Made by a program: the position numbers and the translations under genes
Shown: positions 22,780 through 33,260 of the stretch, in pieces
Layout: each line of letters begins with the position of its first letter
How positions within the stretch are numbered: position 1 is the stretch's first letter
Assembly (NCBI GenBank): GCA_963920635.1
Contig: OY987302.1
Location: 45,139,500 to 45,203,499, forward strand
DNA from: Pseudeuparius sepicola
Lineage: Eukaryota > Arthropoda > Insecta > Coleoptera > Anthribidae
Length of the DNA stretch: 64,000 nucleotides
Direction: 5' to 3'
The notes under the pieces: model-generated
What the model was told of the DNA's origin: nothing
The model's database searches: none
Seen by the model: the letters and a program-made list of their open reading frames with translations, nothing else

Positions 22780-22995
22780 TCAGTTCATGCGGAAATAGGG
22801 CAGAATCGGATTCCATTCGGGAGAATGGGAATTCGGATAATCACCTGCCCAGCGCAGAGGCCCTGGCTGAACACTCCTGAAAACAAATTGCCTTTATGAT
22901 ACGCCATTAGTCTTCCGTAGCTGTTGGGTCAGCGGCGGCAGCTCTGTCTGGAGAATCCATAATTGGGAGGAAGCTTATTGCAGGTAAGTTATTGA
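22780..22995 (+). repeat. GC-rich dispersed repeat, family A
   Basis: It holds the family core 'aaattgcctttatgatacgcc' in variant form and 'agctgttgggtcagcgg'. Related blocks are at 32320, 35870, 51280 and 57540, and inverted at 42490 and 46070. Non-coding. Confidence 0.6.
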
Positions 22996-23600
22996 GGAGC
23001 CAACTATTGAAGTTAGATAGAGCCAATTGGCCTCTCAAATGGAAATTTATTGTGCTGGAATCAGTTTAGGTATACTGAAAATGGGTATATAGTGTATTCG
23101 CGCTGTCTTTACGTGCTTTGTCTATGGTTATGTACACACTGAAGTATCATATTCACTAATTGGGACCCCACATCCGACACTAGTTAGCAGTACCATTGAA
23201 GCGAAATTAAATTGACACTAAAAACCTTGATATCAGTACATGTCAGTGAAAAGCATACAACCTCAGAAAAATAAAGGAAAAACTTGATTCCCAATATACC
23301 TACAGGTCACTTACGAAGCAATTTTGAAACTTCAGATAGCAAGCAACAATTCCTCCGGACATTTTATTAGTGGTTAGATTTGTTTTGTTGACAATTCAAA
23401 AGTTGTATTAATTTGTTAGTTTATTACGTACCTATGGAAACCGCTATGGATATATATCCGTGCAATATTGCACGGAGCAAAATTTGTCAGATAATATACA
23501 AAAAAGCGCATTTAAATAAAAATATGATGAAATGTAAAACAGTTAATTTTTAATTTTATAGCACCCGTCAACACCACCTAACATATTTCTATAATACAAA
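22996..23600. other. No recognised feature
   Basis: AT-rich. A small fragment near 23486-23515 is inverted at about 50673-50706. Nothing else was recognised. Confidence 0.5.
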
Positions 23601-23604
23601 ATAG

Positions 23605-23950
23605 TAATATACAATAGTTATTTTTGTTACAAGTAGGACCTAAAATGAAGTTTTTCAGGACGAATCATTACTGTTTCCGGACACGGCGTTAGCCGAATCC
23701 GGAATTGCAGATGACTTCTGAAATACTTCGTTTATACATATGTGTGACAAACACTATTTTTTGTCATACGCTCCCAAAAGTTTGTTATACCTACCTTTTT
23801 TACAATAATTCTTCAGAACGCTTACATTTGCATAATGTTCCAAAAAGTTGGCTTAGGAATTGATATCGTAGCAACAAGTTTGTTTGTTTGACAATTTTGT
23901 CATGTCATTCATTCATTTAGGGACTAGGCCAAAAAAGAAGCATTTTACTA
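23605..23950 (+). repeat. Dispersed repeat, family K
   Basis: Parallel to 14205-14640: it shares 'tagttatttttgttacaagt', 'ggcgttagccga' in a TCCGGA-flanked hairpin, and 'tttttgtcatacgctcccaa'. Confidence 0.65.
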
Positions 23951-24185
23951 ACTTAAACGCTTTTTTAGATATCATTTTGTGCAGCGCATGTGGCTTACGG
24001 CGCGGCGTATTTTGTGTTTGCGATTTTGGTGTTCGTAGTTTTGGCATCTTTTAATTATTTTTTTATACGTTTGTAAATGTAAATTAGAATGGAATCGTGT
24101 TTGTAGTTTTCAGGTTGAACAGTACATAAAAACTTCGTGGTTGTGCGGGTGTGACAAATTACATGCTTAGTTTTGTTTGAAACAA

Positions 24186-24320
24186 TGAGGACCACATCAG
24201 ATGGACAAAAACGAACGTTAGAGATTTATCTCACTTACCAACAAAAATTAAAAAACATGGAGCTCTCGGATATTGAAAATGTTGTGTTTGTCAGCTATTA
24301 GGTTCTGGCTATCTCAAAGC
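24186..24320 (+). pseudogene. Possible TTF/hAT zinc-finger region fragment
   Basis: One frame reads DLSHLPTKIKKHGAL, which resembles the 'hL...i..H..S' segment of TTF-type domains found N-terminal in some hAT transposases. It lies ~150 bp upstream of the hAT element at 24470 but outside its end, so it would be a different remnant. Weak evidence. Confidence 0.2.
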
Positions 24321-24469
24321 AATAGATTATCTACTTTAACGACCAAGTAAAAAAAAAAACGTTACATCTTGTCCCGTCTTATTTTATTTTTTAAAATATT
24401 GTGGCGTATTCGAGCTAGCATTGCGGGGACATGACGGGTCATTGAAGAATTTAAATCTAGGAACATACA

Positions 24470-25661
24470 CTGGGCCGGATTAACCTAAGGGCACCTGGGG
24501 CCATGGCCCCGGGGCGCCACGCTCTCAAGGGGCGTTAAATCTGGTTGGTTTATGTGCAGTAAAATTTTCCATATTTTTGAACGTGTTGTATGTATTTTTC
24601 TCTGCTTCAACTACTAGATGAGAAATATTAAAAAATGTTTTAAGTGCATCTAATAAAGAACTTCTTCCAAAAAAATTAAGTTCAACTCGGTGGTCAGCAA
24701 GAGCAGACGTAACTCGGGTGCTCTATGAATATTTTGGGAATTATTACTGTAAAAGCTCATGCTACTGGTTTCAAAAGTACCTACTAGGAAAAACTAGAAA
24801 CTGGAATTTTACTAGTAACTTGGAATGTTACATAGTCAATTTAATCATGTGAACAAGGCGCTTCAAAAGGAAAATATGGACATATTATTATTTATGTAAA
24901 TGGTTTAAGGTGTGACTAGAAGTTTGATGGAAAAGAAGATATAAACATAAATATACTTATTATGTCATTCTGGACAATTTACTGTCAGAACGGTTACGAA
25001 CACGTTATATATCTCTTTTGGTTTTTGAATTTATTATGCAACCTACCGGATATTGAAATATGCAAGGAAGCAAAAAAACTAGTTACAAATTATCCTTCTG
25101 AACTTGATAAATGCTTAAGTGAAGAATGCGTGCAATTTAAATAAGTATTTCTTAGAAAGTTTAGAAAAAGAATATTTAATTTAAACAATCAGAATTGTTA
25201 AAAACAATAATAGAGCAGAAAATCATTGCATTCCCAAATATTGAATATTGAGATAGCTCTTTAGATTATTTTTACTATTTCTAAAACAAACGTTAGTGGC
25301 GAGAGATATTTTTCTGTCCTAAAAAGTTAAGAGTATCTGTGTTTAAAAAGTTTTCTTTTTGTTAATTTTTGTATTGTTGTAGAGTTAAAAATCATTTAAG
25401 AAATTATTTGGCAGATAATAAAACAAGTGATTTATACCTATTAACACTTAAATTTGAATTGCTTGACTCTTTAAATGAAGAGGGCATAATATCAAAATTT
25501 ATTTCCAAACAAATAAGAACAAATTGTAGTTAATAAATTCTAGTTCTTTAGATATTTGTATTTTTTATTCGTACTATAATTTCGGTAAAAATTATTACTG
25601 AGGGGGGGGGGGCGCAAAATAATTTTGGCCCACGGGCGAAAAGTTCCTTAATCCGGCCCTG
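24470..25661 (+). mobile_element. Decayed hAT element (1192 bp)
   Basis: The ends CTGGGCCGGATTAA / ...TTAATCCGGCCCTG are inverted. The 8-bp flanks AACATACA and AATATACA match at seven of eight positions. An 11-G run sits just inside the right end (25602-25612). The interior carries broken pieces of a hAT transposase on the plus strand. Too short and frame-broken for an active enzyme. Confidence 0.85.
24962..25531 (+). pseudogene. hAT transposase C-terminal remnant
   Basis: The first piece (24962-25144) ends ...LPDIEICKEAKKLVTNYPSELD..., resembling the helical region before the hAT dimerisation domain. A second piece from about 25273, separated by stops, reads TNVSGERYFSVLKKLRV, the '(S/C)ER.FS.L' hallmark of the dimerisation domain, followed by RNYLADNKTSDLYLLTLKFE. 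Frame changes and stops show it is dead. The start of the first piece is arbitrary, because the true N terminus is gone. Confidence 0.6.
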
Positions 25662-27732
25662 AATATACAGGGGGATTATAACAACATTTGCAAGGAAATA
25701 CTGTTTTTAAAGATACATCAAAATCGCTTTTAACAGTTTGTCAAGATTCAGTGATTCAGCTAAAGCTTAGATAACTGAAAGTTATGGTGTAAAGTTGTAA
25801 TATACCAGTATTTATGCTAAAGAAATCTATGAATTTCCTTCAATTTTGAAAGAAGACCTAAAACTTTTTTTCTCAATATAACTTCTTCAAATTCCTTCTA
25901 CCTTTTAGGACCAATATAATTATTTTTTAACATCCTCTTTATTGAAAAATTCTGAATTGATTATGGTAGTTTCATAAAATACGGGCGGGTTTCCATGGGC
26001 GTGCATTCTTTATTTTATTTTGATTGATTCGAAATAGCCACAAATAAATATACTTCAGACTTGACACTAGCTTTACATTTGGGAAATTGTCTGCAAATAA
26101 ACAGGTACCAATATTTCAAATTACATGTAAAAGTCAAAATTAACTATATACCTTTTCATTTTTAACATTTTTGTGATATTGGCTAAGAACGCGTTTCAGC
26201 TACGCCACTGGCCTGTCATGTCATGTGGCAGTCGGTACACGGCCGCGCGCGCTCTTAGGCGTCCTCTCTCTTCCCTTGTCTAAGACTAAAACGAATAAAA
26301 TAAGTTTAGCTTTTCGTTAAGATAGTTCAATGCCAAATTGAGACAAGTATTTGTAAATAAAAAAGCTTCGCTTGGCGCGAAATGTTCATAAAAGTAGGTA
26401 CCAATTAATTATTAATTTAGTGGACATAGTGTTCGGTTGATAAGCAAGTACATATACTTGCCAAAGTATGTATTTTCTATACAATTCACTCTACAATAGG
26501 TACATACAGTGTGTTTCACTTCAAGTCGAGACAATTCATTATTTTTTTACGGGTTGACCGATTTTCAAAAACTTTTTTTTTTAAATATAGTGCTCCGAAA
26601 GATCTACATTTTGACACTATTTTTTTTTCAGATTCGTCTTTTCCATGACCTACTACGATCAAAATTATACCCCAAAAACTGCAAAAGTACATTAGGCATT
26701 TTTTTAGGAAAAAAATGAATAGCACAGTCGTATTGGCCATACCCGAAAACCCTAGATACCAAGTTTCACGGTCATAACTTATACAGGGTGTTCGGAAAAT
26801 AGCTTCAAACATAGCAAAAATTCGTTTTTTCGGAGTACTTTGTACAAACACCGAGAGATATTTTAAAATTATTTCTTTGCAGTTTGATTAGGGCTCACAT
26901 AAGATATCAATTCCCACGATTTCATGGCCCTGTCTTAGACAGGGCGTTCGCATTAAAAATACAAAAAGCGAAAAAAATCGATTTTTCTCTTGATGTTTTT
27001 TTTTACTTTTTTTTTCTACAATTTTAACTTATGCCTATTAAAAAACATAAACAATATTAAATTTTAGAAAGTATTTTCAATAAAAAGCACCCCATTTTTT
27101 ATTTGAAAAAATTTAAAAATGGATTGGTATCCACGTATCCAGGGTGTCCTTTATTGAAAATACTTTCTAAAATTTAATATTGTTTATGTTTTTTAATAGG
27201 CATAAGTTAAAATTGTAGAAAAAAAATGTAAAAAAAACACCAAGAGAAAAATCGATTTTTTTCGCTTTTCAGGGCCATGAAATCGTGGGAATTGATAGCT
27301 TATGTGAGTCCTAATCAAACTGCAAAGAAATAATTTTAAAATATCTCTCGGTGTTTGTACAGAGTACTCCGAAAAACCGTATTTTTGCTATGTTTGAAGC
27401 TATTTTGTGAACGCCCTGTATAAGTTATGACCGTGAAACTTGGTATGTGGGGTTTTCGGGTATGGCCAATACGACTGTGCTATTCATTTTTTTCCTAAAA
27501 AAAATGCCTAATGTACTTTTGCAGTTTTTGGGGGTATAATTTTGATCGTAAATAAATAAAATAAATAAATACCCTCTTTATTTTCCAAAAAAACGAACAC
27601 ACAAAGGTATTATGGAAAACGTCATATTATTATTATACACATTAAAAAATATACATTAAAAATATACATAGGTATACAAACATACACCAAGTGTAACATA
27701 TTAAAAATACGAATAAAAAAAGAAGAAACCTA

Positions 27733-29517
27733 TCAAAATACATCCTTTATTTTAAGAAATTCACTTAGGCTATACACACTGTGTCTCAACAAATAGGATC
27801 TTAAGCGTCGTCGAAAAATATTTATGTCAGGTGAGCCTACAATCTCCAAATTCAATCTGTTGAAAAGTTTAGTACCTAGAAAGATTGGAGATTGACGCCC
27901 TATTCGGTAGCGGAAGAAAGGAGTTCGGAGCAAACCTTGGGTTCTCGTATTAAAACTGTGCACGTCAGAATTAGCCAGAAAATTATCTCTATTTTCAAAT
28001 ATGTAAGAACAAAGTTCAATAATCAGAAGTGAGGGGAGCGTCTGGATGTCAAGCTTCTTGAAAATATCTCTACAGGATTTTCTTGGAGAAGCACCCACAA
28101 TACATCTTAATATTCTTTTTTGACATATGAAAACATCTTCAGCAAAAGACGAAGATCCCCAAAAACATACGCCATATCTTAACCGTGATTCTATATGGGC
28201 ATAGTAAACTGACACCAATTGACTAACTGTTAAAACTTCTCTTAGGTTTCTAATTAGATAGCACATGGAATTAAGCTTTGTGACCAAATATTCACAGTGC
28301 AGCTTCCAGTTTAGGTTTTCATCTATAATAACACCAAGAAATTTAGTGGATCTAATTCTATCAATGTTAGTACCATTTATACTTAGTTTATAATCTAAAT
28401 TTGATTTATTATTATAATTGTGAAACGAAATATAATTTGTTTTTGAGCTGTTAATATATAGGGAGTTCAAACTGAACCATCTATACCACGAATCCAAATT
28501 AGTGTTTCCTCTAAATTCAAGTTCATTTTTATTTTTTGCCGAAACAACTATGGAAGAATCATCCGCATATAATGAAAAACTGCAGTCAAGCTGTAATCCA
28601 ACGTCATTTATGTACAAGATAAACAGTACAGGGCCCAAAATGGATCCTTGGGGCACTCCAACTGTCGTTGCCAGGGGCTCGGAAACCGAAGTACGCGTTA
28701 CACCATCACTTGAAATGTCAATTGAGACATACTGAGTTCTGTCAAGCAAGTAGCTTCGCAGCCAATTCAAGGCCCCTCCTCTAACTCCATATGTCTCAGC
28801 CTTAAACAAAAGCCGCCCGTGATCCACACAGTCAAATGCCTTGCTGAGGTCGCAGAAGACCCCAGCAGGGCATTCACCCTCCTCCACATGTTGCACTACC
28901 TTTTCCAAGAAACAGTGAATTGCATCACTTGTAGAACACTTTGAGCGAAAACCGAATTGGTTTTTAATGAAGATATTGTTCCTATTTATAAATGATTCGA
29001 GTCGGCTGAGGTAACAATATTCAAAGATTTTCGAAAAAATTGGAGACAGTGCTATTGGGCGATAGTTTTCAAGAGCATTCTGGTCACCTTTTTTATGTAA
29101 AGGTATGATCTTACTCATCTTTAGCCGATTAGGAAACACCCCATCCACAAATGACCTATTAACAAGGTAGACTAGAGGCTTGGTTAAAATGGTTACACAC
29201 TTCTTTACGAGAAACGCCGACACCCCGTCAAATCCCGACGAATGTTTGGATTTTAGTTTTCCACTTATCAACGAAACAAATTCCTCCTCCACGAAAGGAA
29301 ACAAAAATATACTACTATCATTGGGAGAAACGTTGTTGCTGATACAATTAATTTTAGGAATTTTGTCGATGATATTCTTTACAGAGTCCCTAAAGAACTC
29401 ATTGAAACTACTTGCAATTTTTACTGGATCTTTAATGGAACGACCCTCAACATTAATACTAATGTTGTTATTAACTGATTTATACTTATTATTCATTACG
29501 TTAACAGTGTTCCACAT
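27733..29517 (-). CDS. Retrotransposon reverse transcriptase domain
   Basis: A 594-codon frame with the classic non-LTR reverse transcriptase order: KHSSGFDG (91-98), HKKGD...NYRPIALSPI (121-140), GFRSKCSTSDAI (159-170), CDLSKAFDCVDH with catalytic D193 (192-203), GVPQGSILGP (267-276), YADD (297-300) and KFLGVIIDE (352-360), then thumb and C-terminal sequence. It copies the element's RNA at a nicked target site. It overlaps the upstream frame by 22 bases; homology to the upstream part continues back to the A-run near 29567, so the first ATG is an artefact of the frameshift, not a true start. All catalytic residues are present, so loss of function comes from the frame break. Confidence 0.92.
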   Translation of the reverse strand: MWNTVNVMNNKYKSVNNNISINVEGRSIKDPVKIASSFNEFFRDSVKNIIDKIPKINCISNNVSPNDSSIFLFPFVEEEFVSLISGKLKSKHSSGFDGVSAFLVKKCVTILTKPLVYLVNRSFVDGVFPNRLKMSKIIPLHKKGDQNALENYRPIALSPIFSKIFEYCYLSRLESFINRNNIFIKNQFGFRSKCSTSDAIHCFLEKVVQHVEEGECPAGVFCDLSKAFDCVDHGRLLFKAETYGVRGGALNWLRSYLLDRTQYVSIDISSDGVTRTSVSEPLATTVGVPQGSILGPVLFILYINDVGLQLDCSFSLYADDSSIVVSAKNKNELEFRGNTNLDSWYRWFSLNSLYINSSKTNYISFHNYNNKSNLDYKLSINGTNIDRIRSTKFLGVIIDENLNWKLHCEYLVTKLNSMCYLIRNLREVLTVSQLVSVYYAHIESRLRYGVCFWGSSSFAEDVFICQKRILRCIVGASPRKSCRDIFKKLDIQTLPSLLIIELCSYIFENRDNFLANSDVHSFNTRTQGLLRTPFFRYRIGRQSPIFLGTKLFNRLNLEIVGSPDINIFRRRLRSYLLRHSVYSLSEFLKIKDVF

Positions 29518-31625
29518 ACACTTAATTGAATCCTCTGTAGAGGAGATGCTACGCTGATAGTAGGATCTTTTTTATTCTTCACAAGGAGAGAGTGTTCCCG
29601 TTTACGTTCTAGGTAAAGGGGTTTCAACTCCGGAAACTGTTTGCTAAGATTAAAAAGGCTCTTTAAATCGTCACTAGATAATTTAACATCCTGATCTACC
29701 CAAAGTTTGCCCTGTCTTTTGTAAAACTTTTTGTAGGGAAAGTTCTCATTAAAATGAAACATAAAGACACTGTAAAAAACATTGAATGAATCGTTCAAGG
29801 TATCTTGAGAGTACACAGTGGCCCAGCTCTCAGACATCAGGGCAGCCTTAAAACGTTCTAGATTATTTCTACTAAAGTCTCGTTTATAGTGGGCAAAACC
29901 TTTGCACACCTTTTTACACTTAACTGTTAGTAAAACAGCACTATGGTCCGAGAAATGAACATCTATGACACTACTTAGCAAGTTTTCAGTGTTTGAAAAC
30001 ACATAGTCTAAAATATAACCCCGGCGTGTCCCTTCACCAAGAATCGTTTCCATATTAAAACCAGATAAAACACCCGCCAACAAGTTGTAATTCAATCTAT
30101 CCCTTACGGGGTCAACGTTAAAATCACCGCACAAATATATATCTACATTAGGTTTATATAACAGTTCTAAAACTTCGGTTAGTTTATCACAGAATAACTT
30201 AAAACTAGTATCAATTGGTGATCTATAACACGCCAAAATAATTATTTCTTTTCTATCTTTTTTGCATGCAATGCCACAGATCTCGAATTGTTTTTCTAAA
30301 CAGAATTGATCTAACGGAATTGGTCTCGCGCTAATCTCAGTGCTACACCATATTCCAACCCCTCCATGTTTAAAGCTGTTTCTGCAAAAAGCTGAAACTT
30401 TGTAAAAATTTGGAAAATAAAAAGTGTCAACACTCGAGCTCGAGCACCAAGTTTCCGTCAGACAGATAAATTGTATATTACTAGAACTAATAAAATCACT
30501 GGTAATAAAATCCACTTTTCTGTTTGTTAGGCCTTGACAATTTAACAGAAGGAGATCATAAGTTTTATTTCTACCTATTAAGTTGCTTGTGACGGCAGCA
30601 CCCTCCTCTGAAAAAAACGTTGAGACGTAAGCACCAGTGGGCCACTTATTAGGATCCATAGCAGTTTCGTAATTGCTTTGATTGATAATAATCTTGAAAG
30701 ATGCATACGAGTCCGGGTGCCTCGAATTTAACTTTTCACACTTTACCTCGGGAAAATGTACTTTAAGAATAGTCACTAAATCTTCACATTTAGTTACGGG
30801 TTCCAGTCTTGACACAAATATGTAAGCCTTTTTGGGATTAGCCTTAACAGTAAGAAGGTCAAGTGCTTGTCCTACAAAACCAGCTGTTTGCTTCTTTGTG
30901 GTTTTCTTTTTTCGATTTACTGTTTGCCAGTTAGTCGCCTCGTTCCCAATTTCTGTTTTCTGGTCACTGTGTATGCTGCCTGCGCTGCCGCGAGCATTAT
31001 TTGCACTTTTTGCGGATACAGGCGATACCGCCTTGATACGAGGTTCCGCAGTGATTGAAATTGCAGGTTTATTCGCTCCTTGGTATACAGGTTTCTTCCT
31101 GTGTGTTAATGTTGTGTCGGCTGTGTTTACAGTGTTTGATATCTTCACATTTTTGGCAATAGTGTTTTTAGTTTCCGTTGTTGTTTTCATGTTTAGTACA
31201 TCTACTGTTTCTGCAGATGGCAGTAAAGTTTTATTTACATTTTGTTGAAGAAATTCTTCAATTTTCTTTACAGTCTCATATAGCGAGATCTGTTGTTTAA
31301 GAGACAATACCAGATCTTCTAGATGTTTAATTGTTGCATCTTTTTGCTTCAACAAGTCTTTCAATTGCATTACCTCAATTCTCTGCGTACTATCCGTCGC
31401 CGAACCGAAAGATAGGTCAAGGTCATCTTCTGTCGCTGTTTGCTGTCCATCACAGCAATTTATTAGTTCATTTTCGTATTTCACTATGTGTTTAAGATAT
31501 TTTACACAACCCTGATGAGTTAAGGCACCACACTTTATGCACTTTAACCCTTTAACAGGGACTATATTGCATTTCTTGAGGGGTTTGTTGATAGCGCTTT
31601 GAAAAACGTCTGCACTGGTCGCCAT
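29496..31625 (-). CDS. Retrotransposon ORF1-like domain fused to APE-type endonuclease
   Basis: A 709-codon frame. Residues 29-58 form a Cys/His cluster (C29, C32, H37, C40, C57, C58) like the PHD-type finger of CR1/Jockey-group ORF1 proteins. Residues ~81-125 are a likely coiled coil. Residues ~265-340 form a compact domain, probably RRM- or gag-like. From ~355 comes an apurinic-type endonuclease with N362, E391 (LTETW), Y467 (YRSP), GDFN 500-503, D540 (LDYVF) and SDH 559-561, all expected catalytic positions. ORF1-like and endonuclease parts share one frame with no stop, whereas relatives usually separate them. The last ~20 codons are out of frame after an A-run at about 29567; homology continues in another frame with the reverse transcriptase. 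Start: first ATG, in AAGATGGCG, 15 nt from the element's end. Confidence 0.85.
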   Translation of the reverse strand: MATSADVFQSAINKPLKKCNIVPVKGLKCIKCGALTHQGCVKYLKHIVKYENELINCCDGQQTATEDDLDLSFGSATDSTQRIEVMQLKDLLKQKDATIKHLEDLVLSLKQQISLYETVKKIEEFLQQNVNKTLLPSAETVDVLNMKTTTETKNTIAKNVKISNTVNTADTTLTHRKKPVYQGANKPAISITAEPRIKAVSPVSAKSANNARGSAGSIHSDQKTEIGNEATNWQTVNRKKKTTKKQTAGFVGQALDLLTVKANPKKAYIFVSRLEPVTKCEDLVTILKVHFPEVKCEKLNSRHPDSYASFKIIINQSNYETAMDPNKWPTGAYVSTFFSEEGAAVTSNLIGRNKTYDLLLLNCQGLTNRKVDFITSDFISSSNIQFICLTETWCSSSSVDTFYFPNFYKVSAFCRNSFKHGGVGIWCSTEISARPIPLDQFCLEKQFEICGIACKKDRKEIIILACYRSPIDTSFKLFCDKLTEVLELLYKPNVDIYLCGDFNVDPVRDRLNYNLLAGVLSGFNMETILGEGTRRGYILDYVFSNTENLLSSVIDVHFSDHSAVLLTVKCKKVCKGFAHYKRDFSRNNLERFKAALMSESWATVYSQDTLNDSFNVFYSVFMFHFNENFPYKKFYKRQGKLWVDQDVKLSSDDLKSLFNLSKQFPELKPLYLERKREHSLLVKNKKDPTISVASPLQRIQLSVCGTLLT

Positions 31626-31863
31626 CTTGCTTGCTTGCTAGTAGTAGGTCATGTAAAAGACGAATCTGAAAAAAATTAGTGTCAAAACATAGATCTTTCG
31701 GAGCACTATATTAAAAAAAAAAGTTTTTGAAAATCGGTCAACCCGTAAAAAAATAATGAATTGTCTCGACTTGAAGTGAAACACACTGTATATGAAGAAG
31801 GTGGCAGAACACTTTTTTGACTTCGCTTCCGACACTAGTTTGTTTCAATTAATTTATACCTAA

Positions 31864-32086
31864 TTGGTTTTTTCGCCACAGAAAATTCATTTCATTTTGA
31901 CTCGACAATATCATTGAGAAAGGAGGCAGATTTATTCCCCGAAATATCATAAAAACAAAGATGTTAGAGTTATTTTGAGTAAAAGTTCCTAGTTTCGAGT
32001 CTTTAATGTTATGAATTTTTCTGGCAACTTAAAAAAGTTGTCTTTAAATCAGTTTGATTCAGCTTTCTGTGGCGAACAAACCAAGT
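31864..32086. mobile_element. Small inverted-repeat element inside the tandem unit
   Basis: 'ttggttttttcgccacagaaa' at left (shown here in 21 to 20-base core 'tggttttttcgccacagaaa') and 'tttctgtggcgaacaaacca' at right are inverted. The same pair is in copy 2 at about 35394-35635, so it predates the duplication. Confidence 0.5.
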
Positions 32087-32319
32087 AATAATTAAATGGA
32101 TCTGTTTGCGCCATACTAGTGTGTTTGGTTTGTTTGTTGGAGACAATGCAAGCTATCATAATAAGAACCAGACTTCAAAATCTGATGTAGCTGTAACTAC
32201 CCACTTTCCCCAGAAATTCCTAACAATGTTTCCTGCCATTTTATTCCTCGGAACGGCGCAACAAGCTCCCAAATTTGGCGCCGAACCTCAGGTGGCTCAT
32301 TAGTTTCGCTGGGAAACTT

Positions 32320-32580
32320 TGCTTCGGCATCCGCCACTACAGAGAATCCGCCCCGACTTACATATTCCGCAGCGGTGCAGCCTTTACAGCTTCCTAATTC
32401 GCCGATGTTCGGGTATTCTGAAGGGCGCTCCGGAATAACGGTGACATAAATTTTCCGGCGCAGAGACAACGCTTCGGCTTGCCGGACGACGCCGACGGTC
32501 CAGTACAATGGCGACTGCCGGGAGTTCCGCATAACAAATTACGTTCACGAAACTCTATTAATTTGGATTACCTGTTGGGG
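32320..32580 (+). repeat. GC-rich dispersed repeat, family A (in tandem copy 1)
   Basis: Core motifs are 'gttcgggtattctgaagggc', 'cggtgacataaattttccgg' and 'attacctgttgggg'. It is nearly identical to 35870-36135. A 111-codon minus-strand frame spans it in both copies, but the few differences all change the amino acid, and other family A members do not keep it, so it is not called a gene. Confidence 0.7.
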
Positions 32581-33260
32581 GGTCTGAAGGCTTGTAAAAT
32601 AACTGATTTGCCAGCGCTAGCGGTTTTTGTAATGGTATAATTTATTTTATTTTGATTGATTCGAAATAGCCACAAGTAAATATATTTCAGCACTTGACAC
32701 TAGCTTTACATTTGCGAAATTGTCTGCAAATAAATGGGTACCAAAGTAGGGGAAGTTTACCTAAAATGGGATACTGTGGTAAAACGGGATACTTTAATTA
32801 TTTGGTAGTACATGCAGCGCCATCTGTTGTACAATTGACCTAATACTTCCTCTCATTGTATTAGTAACTTTGAGCAGTTTGACCAAAATCGTGAGAAGTG
32901 GAACGCGGCTAGGTGAGTTTTTAAGTTTTTAACATATTTCTTGTAAAACTTTGGATCTACAAACATAAGCTTTTTGTCTTTATGGCCAATGAGATGACGG
33001 CAATATTTTTTTTACCACTTGTTGGACATAAACGACCACTCAACGTATGAAATTTTAAGGTTAATTCCTATATTGAAAACGTGTAGGCATTGTTTGTTTA
33101 CATGTTGGTGTGTTGATAAAATGGGACGTGGCATGTGCTTCTAAAATGGGATGTATCCCATTTTAGAAACACAATGCTCGTTTTTTGTTTTAATTAAGAT
33201 TGCTGTGAAAATTGTTGGAATTTTTGTTTTTATTTCAGAACCAAGTTATTATTATGAAAT

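Larger units (their letters stand above)
27551..31640 (-). mobile_element. Non-LTR retrotransposon (CR1/Jockey-like), near full length
   Basis: The element reads 5' to 3' on the minus strand. A 15-nt leader is followed by a long coding region (zinc-binding N terminus, endonuclease, reverse transcriptase), a ~180-bp 3' untranslated part and an A/T-rich simple tail at 27551-27572. The boundaries are exact because the other arm of the host palindrome (26640-26665) shows the empty site. The only candidate target duplication is GTA (27548-27550 and 31641-31643). The coding region is broken by one frameshift near 29567. Confidence 0.9.
26507..31788. mobile_element. Foldback element split by a retrotransposon
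   Basis: The outer ends CAGTGTGTTTCACTTCAAGT and its inverse are flanked by TA (26505-26506 and 31789-31790). The arms pair from there to the centre near 27120, apart from the retrotransposon in the right arm (27551-31640). Native length is ~1.19 kb. Inner end-like motifs occur at matching positions in both arms ('acagggtgttcgg' near 26784; 'gaacgccctgt' near 27407). Copy 2 of the tandem unit lacks this element at the same site (near 35325). Confidence 0.85.
26009..32638. repeat. Tandem unit, copy 1 (with nested insertions)
   Basis: Without insertions the unit is ~1.35 kb (26009-26506 joined to 31789-32638). It starts 'tttattttattttgattg', ends 'tttttgtaatggtat', and is followed immediately by copy 2. 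It contains a small inverted-repeat element, a GC-rich family A block, and the uninterrupted counterpart of copy 2's transposon site (near 26102-26120). Confidence 0.85.

Noticed and set aside
29180..29557. 125-codon plus-strand frame
   Set aside because: Antisense to the reverse transcriptase gene.
30832..31248. 138-codon plus-strand frame with hydrophobic segments
   Set aside because: Antisense shadow of the retrotransposon's ORF1-like region.
32106..32303. Identical 65-codon frame in both tandem units (also 35656-35853)
   Set aside because: Identity reflects the recent or converted duplication; no motif and no third copy.
32197..32532. 111-codon minus-strand frame repeated at 35747-36082
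   Set aside because: Preserved because the DNA was recently duplicated; the few differences seen all change the amino acid and other family A blocks do not keep the frame.
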